This document shows positions 4,410 through 9,795 of a stretch of 9,795 bases of DNA, piece after piece. The translations under genes were made by a program, and so were the position numbers. Each line of letters begins with the position of its first letter. Within the stretch, counting starts at the first letter, position 1. Source of the DNA: JAFGHJ01 sp964534175 (GTDB taxonomy: Bacteria > Hydrothermota > UBA3072); assembly GCA_964534175.1 (NCBI GenBank), contig CAZHNS010000044.1, forward strand, positions 1 through 9,795. Direction: 5' to 3'. The notes under the pieces are model-generated. The model had not been told where the DNA came from and did not search any database. It saw nothing but the letters and a program-made list of their open reading frames with translations.

Positions 4410-6832
4410 TATCTCCTCCTTGAAGGAGACTTCTTTTCCCATTCAGCAACGATTGGAGCAACAATAAAAATCGAGGAATAAGTACCAATCAAAACTCCTA
4501 CAAGAAGAGTTAGAGAAAAGCCATGAAGAATCCTTCCTCCGAAGAAGAACAGAGAAATAAGAACAAATAAAGTTGTAACAGAGGTTATTATTGTCCTCGC
4601 CAAAGTCTGATTTATCGATGCATTTATAATCTCTCCGAAAGGCTTACCTCTCATCAATTTAGTATTCTCTCTGATCCTATCCGAAATTACTATCGAATCA
4701 TTTATAGAATAACCAAGTATAGTCAAAAGCCCTGCGATTATCGGAATGTTGAACTCCGTATTAGTTATTGAAAGTATACCTGTGGTTAATACAAGATCGT
4801 GAACCAAAGCTATTACAGCTGCAATTCCAAAACGAAAAGTAAAACGTATTGAAACATAAATAAGAATTCCCACCATCCCTAACAATATAACCCATAAAGC
4901 CCTCGTTTGAAGACCTTTAGAAATTGCGGGTCCCACGAGTTCCTGCCGCGGGAAGTCGATTTTTCTATCGGAAAAGTTCTCTTTTAAGACACCTTTAAGG
5001 TTCTCCAGAGAATTTTCTTCGCTTTCCTGCGCCTTTATCATGAAAAGATTCGCCTCTCTCTCCTTCTGCAAAGTTGCACCCTCGAAACCGCCCGTAGCGA
5101 GAGCAGTTCTCATTTCTTCGGAAGAAACAAGTTCTCCTTCAAATTGTACTTCAAGAATATACCCACCAGTAAAATCTACTCCGTATTTCAGCCCGCCGTG
5201 GATGAAGATAGAAACTACACCGCTTAAGATAAACACTACCGAAATAATAAAAGCACTTTTTTGCATCTTCAAAAAATCAAAATTGGGTTCCTTAAATATA
5301 CTTAGCATTGGAAGACTTTTTAACCCTCTGGCTATCCAAAATTCGAAGAGATTTCGCGTAATAAAGATGGCGGTAAAGAAACTTGCAGCAAGACCTATGG
5401 AAAGAGTAACCGCAAAACCTTTGATCGGACCGGTTCCGAAATAGAACAATATTATAGCAGCAATAAAAGTCGTCGTATTGGCATCCAAGATAGTAGAAAA
5501 AACCTTTTGATAGCCTCCTACTATCGCGGTCCTTATTGTCTTGCCCGATTTCAATTCTTCCCGTATTCGCTCAAAAATCAACACATTTGCGTCTATCGCC
5601 GCGCCAACCGTTAAGACTATACCGGCAAGACCAGGCAATGTCAAGGTAGCCCGCAAACCTGAAAGAACAGCTAATAAAAATATTAAATTTAATATTAAAG
5701 CTAAGATGGCTACCAAACCGCCTTTTAAGTAATAAACAATCATAAAAAGAAAAACGAGAATTGCTCCGACGATAAGAGAACGCGTCCCGGCTCTAATCGA
5801 ATCATTACCGAGAGACGGTCCTATAGAACGTTCCTCTACAATTTTAAGAGGTGCTGGCAGGGCACCTGCTTTAAGAATAATTGCTAGGGTCTTTGCTTCT
5901 TCTTGTGTAGCATTCCCCATAGTTATCTGGGATTTACCATTTGGAATTCTTTCCCGTACCACTGGCGCTGACTGAACTATACCGTCTAAAACAATCGCTA
6001 TTTGTCTTTCTACATTTGCTCCGGTAATCTGAGCCCATTTTCTCCAATATTCTTTTCTCATAGTAAGGTCTATTCTGTAACCCATCATATTCTGCTGGGT
6101 TCCTACTCCGAGGGTAGCATCAAGTATGGAACTTCCGGTCAAAAGAGGATTGTTTTTTAAGACGTATATGGGGTAATATTTATAACCTTCCTGAATTACT
6201 TCCTTGCCCCATTGTATGGTATCGCCAAAAGGTATTTGGTTCTGTACATTAGGAAGACTTATAAGAGAATCAATATAAGATTTGTACGGAGACATTACTC
6301 CGAAAGCTCTGGCTGCGGGCGGAAAATAACTAAAAATATCAAAAGTGTCTCCCTGCATCGCTTTAAGCGTTTCGTTAACTCGACTAAGTATATTCTGCAT
6401 TTCGTTGGGCTCTCTCACCAATTTAAATTCAAGCAGAGCTGTTTTTCCTATGATTTCTCTTGCTCTTTCTCTGTCAATCACTCCCGGCAGCTGAACCATT
6501 ATACGGTCTGTACCCTGTTTTAATATTTCCGGTTCCGTAACACCTAGCTCATCGACTCTATTCCTTATTATCTCTAGAGCTCTGTTAATAGCACCTTTAA
6601 GTTCTTCCTCTTCCAGCTTGGATTTATCTATCTCCATTACAAGATGCATGCCACCCTGCAGATCCAAACCAAGGTGCAAAGCTCTGGATTTTATCACCTT
6701 CTGTTCGCTCGGGGAAATCCTACTAAATTCTTCTTTATCTTTTGAAAAGAATATAAAGGAATAATATAACTGCCATAACGCAATAGACACGACAACGAAA
6801 ATAAAAAGCCATTTCCATTTTAGATTTTTCAT
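4409..6832 (-). CDS. secDF: Fused protein translocase subunit SecD-SecF
   Basis: An 807-residue inner-membrane RND-type protein that uses the proton or sodium gradient to help pull secreted proteins through SecYEG. The SecD half (about 1-510) has a first membrane helix at 8-29, the LGLDLQGGMHLVMEI motif (54-68), a large periplasmic P1 region to about 345, five further helices, and the ion-path motif GAAIDANVLIFERIREE (410-426) with Asp414. The SecF half (about 520-807) has a helix at 526-546, YGVDFTGGYILEVQF (550-564), and GYSINDSIVISDRIREN (707-723) with Asp712. The two subunits are separate genes in E. coli; the fused form occurs in Bacillus and several other phyla. The ATG at 6832-6830 has AGGAGG six bases upstream. 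The stop overlaps the start of the CNBD gene. No frameshift or missing ion-path residue is seen. Confidence 0.97.
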   Translation of the reverse strand: MKNLKWKWLFIFVVVSIALWQLYYSFIFFSKDKEEFSRISPSEQKVIKSRALHLGLDLQGGMHLVMEIDKSKLEEEELKGAINRALEIIRNRVDELGVTEPEILKQGTDRIMVQLPGVIDRERAREIIGKTALLEFKLVREPNEMQNILSRVNETLKAMQGDTFDIFSYFPPAARAFGVMSPYKSYIDSLISLPNVQNQIPFGDTIQWGKEVIQEGYKYYPIYVLKNNPLLTGSSILDATLGVGTQQNMMGYRIDLTMRKEYWRKWAQITGANVERQIAIVLDGIVQSAPVVRERIPNGKSQITMGNATQEEAKTLAIILKAGALPAPLKIVEERSIGPSLGNDSIRAGTRSLIVGAILVFLFMIVYYLKGGLVAILALILNLIFLLAVLSGLRATLTLPGLAGIVLTVGAAIDANVLIFERIREELKSGKTIRTAIVGGYQKVFSTILDANTTTFIAAIILFYFGTGPIKGFAVTLSIGLAASFFTAIFITRNLFEFWIARGLKSLPMLSIFKEPNFDFLKMQKSAFIISVVFILSGVVSIFIHGGLKYGVDFTGGYILEVQFEGELVSSEEMRTALATGGFEGATLQKEREANLFMIKAQESEENSLENLKGVLKENFSDRKIDFPRQELVGPAISKGLQTRALWVILLGMVGILIYVSIRFTFRFGIAAVIALVHDLVLTTGILSITNTEFNIPIIAGLLTILGYSINDSIVISDRIRENTKLMRGKPFGEIINASINQTLARTIITSVTTLFVLISLFFFGGRILHGFSLTLLVGVLIGTYSSIFIVAPIVAEWEKKSPSRRR
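4415..4420 (-). promoter_or_regulatory. Ribosome site for the CNBD gene inside the secDF C-terminus
   Basis: AGGAGG on the minus strand is formed by the codons of two of the last three arginines of SecDF (AGG AGG AGA, then TAATG). It sits five bases before the ATG at 4409. This decides the start of the CNBD gene and makes its translation likely to be coupled to the end of secDF. Confidence 0.8.
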
Positions 6833-6860
6833 TCACAACCTCCTCAGTAATGATGTATTG

Positions 6861-6866
6861 ATTATA
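6861..6866 (-). promoter_or_regulatory. Possible internal -10 box before secDF
   Basis: A perfect TATAAT (6866-6861) lies in the 44-base gap between the zinc-ribbon gene and secDF. A start near 6855 would give a leader of about 23 bases that holds the AGGAGG. No TTGACA-like -35 box lies at the right distance (AGTCTT is found there), so this is a weak candidate. Confidence 0.3.
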
Positions 6867-6876
6867 AAATTTGGAA

Positions 6877-7428
6877 TTACTTAAAGACTTCCTTCCCTTC
6901 TGCTATAATTTCATTTAAAGCATCTTTAAAATAATTTCTTTCTTTCAAAACGTCCGGATCAACCTGTCTCTTGTAAAATTTCCAGGATTTTTTTATTTCC
7001 TCTCCAAGAAGCTGAACCAACGTTCCATTTCTTCTCCCCTGGTCAACTTTATCTTTGTGGTAGAGATATATATCCTTCACAAGAGATCTCCCCAATCTTT
7101 CTGCTTTCCTGTGCTGTTTCATTTTCGCAGGATCATCCGTCAAAGGAGCTGTTTCCCTTGTTACTGTTTCAACTGGTTCATCAGTAAAAGATGCCTCAAC
7201 AGGTGCCGCTTTCCCGGACTCGACGTTTCTTTTTAAAATTTCCTTTGCTTCGCTTATACTCGGTTCAAAGCCGTTCTCTCTAAAAGGAGTAAGTTCTATG
7301 TCAAGAGGATCCCTGTAGATAGTGAATATATTTGAACACTCAAGGCACTTAACAGCTCCTCCGGAAGCAGGAACGTCCATGTCCGCTACTTCATATTTAG
7401 TCTTACATTTCGGGCACTCTACAACCAT
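6877..7428 (-). CDS. MJ0042-type zinc-ribbon protein with conserved-looking helical C-terminus
   Basis: A 183-residue cytosolic protein of unknown function. Residues 1-38 form a zinc ribbon of the MJ0042 type: CPKC (5-8), KYEV (11-14), CLEC (28-31), then IFTI. The middle (about 40-107) is low-complexity, rich in Pro, Thr, Glu and Asp, and probably a flexible linker. Residues 108-183 look like a compact helical domain with RLGRSLVKDIYLYHKDKV (111-128) and QGRRNGTL (130-137), ending in an amphipathic helix. From memory, similar C-termini occur in other bacterial zinc-ribbon proteins, but I cannot confirm this here. No membrane segment is present. The ATG (7428-7426) has GGAGG six bases upstream. 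It lies 44 bases before secDF and is probably co-transcribed with it. A role in export or regulation is only a guess from position. Confidence 0.85.
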   Translation of the reverse strand: MVVECPKCKTKYEVADMDVPASGGAVKCLECSNIFTIYRDPLDIELTPFRENGFEPSISEAKEILKRNVESGKAAPVEASFTDEPVETVTRETAPLTDDPAKMKQHRKAERLGRSLVKDIYLYHKDKVDQGRRNGTLVQLLGEEIKKSWKFYKRQVDPDVLKERNYFKDALNEIIAEGKEVFK

Positions 7429-7463
7429 CTAAATCCTCCAATATTTAAATTTTTTACAATAAA

Positions 7464-7491
7464 AAAGTAACAAAAAAAAACAAAAGGTCAA
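7464..7491 (-). promoter_or_regulatory. Weak promoter candidate for the zinc-ribbon/secDF operon
   Basis: TTGACC (7491-7486) is a good -35, with TACTTT (7469-7464) 16 bases on as a poor -10. The region has long T runs on the minus strand, which blur box finding. It lies in the 75-base gap after the TIM-barrel gene, where an operon promoter would be expected. Confidence 0.3.
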
Positions 7492-7503
7492 GGGCAAATT
7501 TTG

Positions 7504-8265
7504 TTATTTTGTCCATCGACCCTTAATTTCCTCCAGGTCTTCAATAATTTCTGAATTATCACGACAGGGAACTTCGAATACGGCAAACCCATTGTGAGTT
7601 TTCATGAAATCTACAACCGGTTCCCAGCTTATCTTACCTTTATAGGGAACAAGATGATCATCGCTTCCTTCCATCATTGAGTCGGACAAATGAAAATGTT
7701 CTATTCTGTCTTCAAAAAGATCGAGCAATTTATTTAATATATTTGCTTTTGCGCTTGCATGAGAAGTATCTACACAAACAGGCAAATTGAATTCACAGGA
7801 GATAGTCTGCAATTCATTAATATTAGAACCTAAATCATCCGGGGATGTGTTTTCTAATATTATATTGGTATCCCATTCCTCCGCAAAACTGACTATTTCG
7901 CGTAGACTTTCGATTGCTTTCTCTATATTACATTCACTTTTGCCCGGATGAAGAATGATCTTCGGAACATCTAATCTTTTGGCAACAAGGATGACTTTTT
8001 CCACCTCCCTGAGAGACTTCATTCTCGTCCACTCTTCACTGCTGGCGATATCAACCCAGAGTGGAGGATGGAGAGAAATACCTTTAAGAGCCTTTTCCTT
8101 TAGCATTATCTTCAACTTCTTGATTTCATCCTTATCCTCATAATTAAAATGTCCCCTTTCGCATCTTATCTCTACTAATTTAAAAGAGCTCTTTTTTATT
8201 ATTTCTAAACTGGCGAAAACATCCCTATCGCCTGTTATAATTGTAGATATTCCAAAATTAAACAT
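7504..8265 (-). CDS. Endonuclease IV-like TIM-barrel protein (AP endonuclease family 2 fold)
   Basis: A 253-residue cytosolic protein of the xylose isomerase-like/AP endonuclease 2 fold, which includes DNA endonuclease IV and many sugar isomerases and epimerases. All nine residues that hold the three zinc ions of E. coli endonuclease IV have counterparts: H66 (SLHPP), H106 (ILHPG), E138 (ILENTS), D166 and H169 (VDTSHA), H192 (HFHLSD), D202 and H204 (SDDHLVP) and E231 (FEVP). H66-H106, D166-H169 and D202-H204 keep the exact endonuclease IV spacing. It is about 30 residues shorter than endonuclease IV, so an isomerase-like relative remains possible. The start chosen is ATG 8265, giving MFNFGIST, the usual family beginning. 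A longer frame opens at 8361, but its extra 32 residues look non-coding. Neither start has a ribosome site; a promoter placed to start transcription at the ATG suggests a leaderless mRNA. Confidence 0.85.
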   Translation of the reverse strand: MFNFGISTIITGDRDVFASLEIIKKSSFKLVEIRCERGHFNYEDKDEIKKLKIMLKEKALKGISLHPPLWVDIASSEEWTRMKSLREVEKVILVAKRLDVPKIILHPGKSECNIEKAIESLREIVSFAEEWDTNIILENTSPDDLGSNINELQTISCEFNLPVCVDTSHASAKANILNKLLDLFEDRIEHFHLSDSMMEGSDDHLVPYKGKISWEPVVDFMKTHNGFAVFEVPCRDNSEIIEDLEEIKGRWTK

Positions 8266-8272
8266 GTGAAAG

Positions 8273-8300
8273 ATAATATGTTGATTAATTAGATTTGCAA
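8273..8300 (-). promoter_or_regulatory. Promoter for a probable leaderless TIM-barrel mRNA
   Basis: On the minus strand TTGCAA (8300-8295) is followed after 16 bases by TATTAT (8278-8273). Seven bases separate the -10 from the ATG at 8265, so transcription should begin at or within a base or two of the A of the start codon. This fits the lack of any ribosome site there. Confidence 0.5.
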
Positions 8301-8396
8301 GGGGTATTAAAGTAATATGCGATTGCCGAAAACAGTTCTGTGCTGGAGAGTACACTGGCATTTTTTTTGATTCTAAACGCCATTTAAGTTACGGGG

Positions 8397-8425
8397 TTGC
8401 TAATATATGTTTCTTTTCGTATAAT
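8397..8425 (+). promoter_or_regulatory. Promoter for the secreted beta-helix gene
   Basis: TTGCTA (8397-8402), a spacer of exactly 17 bases, and a perfect TATAAT (8420-8425) lie on the plus strand. The expected start near 8432 gives a leader of about 84 bases. It is the only good promoter in the right direction between the divergent genes. Confidence 0.65.
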
Positions 8426-8447
8426 TAAATAAAGGATTAATTGAAAA

Positions 8448-8474
8448 AAGAGGGTAATAGCGATATTACCTCTT
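8448..8474. promoter_or_regulatory. Leader hairpin with GCGA (GNRA) loop; possible terminator on the minus strand
   Basis: AAGAGGGTAATA (8448-8459) pairs with TATTACCTCTT (8464-8474) over 11 pairs with one bulged G, closed by the tetraloop GCGA. On the plus strand it lies about 16 bases into the leader of the beta-helix mRNA and could stabilise or regulate it. On the minus strand the stem ends in a six-T run, a better shape for an intrinsic terminator that would stop antisense transcripts before the TIM-barrel gene. The structure is clear; its role is not. Confidence 0.5.
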
Positions 8475-8515
8475 AATTTTCTAAGGGCGTAGAATTAGTT
8501 TAAGGAGGCAGATAA

Positions 8516-9795
8516 ATGTTTAAAAAATATTTATTGTTTGTTTTCATTTGCCCACTACTTATTATCGCCCAAACCAGCTGGTATATTCATGACGGTGTGA
8601 GTAATGGTAATGGCAGTTTAGGTAATCCGTTTAATTCCTGGTCAAGCGCTATGAGCGCGCTCGAAGCCGGAGATACCTTATTTATTATGCCGGGAATCTA
8701 TAATATTTCAAGTTTTATATATCCTGTAAATTCGGGTAATGCAAATGAAAGAATAACGGTTAAAGCTTACGATCTCAATAATAGACCTATTATAAAATCT
8801 GCTCCAAATGGTTGTGTCAGAACCAGTGATATATCTCATTATACTTGGGAGGGAATTGATTTTGATGGGGATTTTGGAAATGGAAATAACCGATTATTTG
8901 AACTTCGCGTAAACAGCGATAATTTTACCTTCACCAATTGCAATTTTTATGAATCAAGCGTTAGTGCTATCAGTATTATAGAAAGTGATAATACTGTTGT
9001 CGATAGTTGTGAAATCTATTATTGTGTTAATTATTACTCTCCTGGTGTAAGAAGAGATGCACATGGTATCATCTTTTACAGTGGTAATAAACTAACTGTT
9101 AATAATTGTAATATTCATCACAATACCGGAGACTGTATTCAATCAGGTACATCACTTAATTTCCCGTCCTGGGATACTTTAATTATTACCAATTGTCATC
9201 TATGGTCCGGAATGGTAGATTCGGTGGTTAATACCATGCCGGCAAATACTTTCTGGAGTGAAAACGGAATAGACACAAAAACTCCTGACAGCGCTACTAT
9301 AGCTAGCACAGATCCCGACTGGATGGCATACTTATATACTGATAATAATGTATTACATGGATTTAACGGAGATTATGACTGGCCTGCCATAGCTATTAAT
9401 ATGGCGGTAAATGCGACTATTAAGAACACGGTAGTATATGAAAGCGCTATAGGTTACCGTTTGATGGGGCCATATATTCACGCGCAGACACACACGAAGA
9501 CTAAAGGTCCGGCTATAAAAATGATTAACTGCATATCTTATGATACTTATTGGGCGGCTTTATGGCCGGAAAACAATGTAGATAGTCTTAGAATCTGGAA
9601 CTGTACCTTTGATAACAGTATAGACACTCTATGGTGGCCGGGCATTCATGTTAGGGCTCCCTCTTATTTTGATAACAGGGTGAATTTCAACGAAGAGAGT
9701 TTTGACATGAGAAATACAATTTTTGTTGATACAATGCCGCCGGAATTAATAGGTATTGTTGATAGTACTGTCTTCATAGCTGATTCATCCGATTT
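8516..9795 (+). CDS. Secreted right-handed beta-helix protein (pectate-lyase-like), C-terminus beyond the window
   Basis: The frame is open from ATG 8516 to the right edge (426 codons seen, no stop). AAGGAGG (8502-8508) lies seven bases before the ATG. Residues 1-19 are a signal peptide: KK, a hydrophobic core, then a likely cut after IIA. The mature start has the opening typical of parallel beta-helix polysaccharide lyases and related surface proteins: YIHDG (23-27), GNPFNSWSSAMSAL (36-49), then AGDTLFIMPGIYN (51-63). Rungs with an Asn-Cys step recur at TNCNF (140-144), NNCNI (196-200), TNCHL (225-229), INCIS (337-341) and WNCTF (361-365). ENGIDTKTP (249-257) resembles an asparagine-turn motif of the family. 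It probably binds or cleaves a polysaccharide outside the cell, but no catalytic residues can be assigned. Any C-terminal sorting domain would lie past the edge. It is the only plus-strand gene here, with its own promoter. Confidence 0.85.
   Translation, partial: MFKKYLLFVFICPLLIIAQTSWYIHDGVSNGNGSLGNPFNSWSSAMSALEAGDTLFIMPGIYNISSFIYPVNSGNANERITVKAYDLNNRPIIKSAPNGCVRTSDISHYTWEGIDFDGDFGNGNNRLFELRVNSDNFTFTNCNFYESSVSAISIIESDNTVVDSCEIYYCVNYYSPGVRRDAHGIIFYSGNKLTVNNCNIHHNTGDCIQSGTSLNFPSWDTLIITNCHLWSGMVDSVVNTMPANTFWSENGIDTKTPDSATIASTDPDWMAYLYTDNNVLHGFNGDYDWPAIAINMAVNATIKNTVVYESAIGYRLMGPYIHAQTHTKTKGPAIKMINCISYDTYWAALWPENNVDSLRIWNCTFDNSIDTLWWPGIHVRAPSYFDNRVNFNEESFDMRNTIFVDTMPPELIGIVDSTVFIADSSD

Noticed and set aside
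4410..4442. Longer start of the CNBD gene at ATG 4442
   Set aside because: It has no ribosome site and overlaps secDF by 34 bases, whereas ATG 4409 has a strong AGGAGG and a TAATG coupling.
5040..5444. Open frame of 134 codons on the plus strand inside secDF
   Set aside because: It lies opposite a clear membrane-protein gene, has no ribosome site, and gives a protein with no recognisable pattern.
7451..7480. T-rich stretch on the minus strand after the TIM-barrel gene, as an intrinsic terminator
   Set aside because: There is a long T run but no hairpin directly before it.
8266..8361. N-terminal extension of the TIM-barrel gene from an ATG at 8361
   Set aside because: It has no ribosome site, the 32 extra residues do not resemble the family, and the standard MFNFGIST start with its own promoter lies at 8265.

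Overview
The window looks like chromosomal DNA from an AT-rich bacterium (roughly 35-40% G+C by eye). It has strong AGGAGG-type ribosome sites, short gaps between genes, GTG and TTG starts beside ATG, and a tRNA gene without an encoded CCA end. The gene content is mostly housekeeping. The fused SecD-SecF, the MJ0042-type zinc-ribbon protein and the secreted beta-helix protein would suit an uncultivated lineage near the FCB group or candidate division WOR-3, but that placement is a guess. I see no insertion sequence, prophage, CRISPR array or rRNA.

Layout. Everything from 1 to 8265 is on the minus strand; one gene from 8516 is on the plus strand and runs off the right edge. In transcription order (right to left) the main block is: an endonuclease IV-like TIM-barrel protein (8265-7504), a zinc-ribbon protein (7428-6877), fused SecDF (6832-4409), a single-domain cyclic-nucleotide-binding protein (4409-4077), PdxJ (4075-3368) and FolC (3357-2110). 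From secDF to folC the genes overlap or nearly touch: TAATG at secDF/CNBD, a 1-nt gap at CNBD/pdxJ and a 10-nt gap at pdxJ/folC. This is a tight operon. After a 217-nt gap come a NYN/LabA-type nuclease-like protein (1892-1392), tRNA-Asn(GTT) (1359-1288), a Na+/phosphate symporter-family protein (1248-148) and the start of a probable PhoU-like protein (146 to the left edge).

How the genes fit together. The operon joins export (SecDF) to two cofactor enzymes (pyridoxine 5'-phosphate and folate), with a small putative nucleotide sensor between them. The phosphate symporter plus separate PhoU-like protein is a known pairing for phosphate transport and its control. The plus-strand gene encodes a secreted right-handed beta-helix protein of the pectate-lyase-like type. 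It has its own near-consensus promoter and a leader with a stable GNRA-capped hairpin.

The most interesting points are fine-scale. They are a probable leaderless mRNA for the TIM-barrel gene, a perfect 16-bp palindrome beside the ribosome site of the NYN gene, a tRNA promoter whose -35 box contains the stop codon of the gene before it, and a cNMP-binding protein whose ribosome site is made of the last arginine codons of SecDF. I did not find a clearly new multi-gene defence or mobile system.
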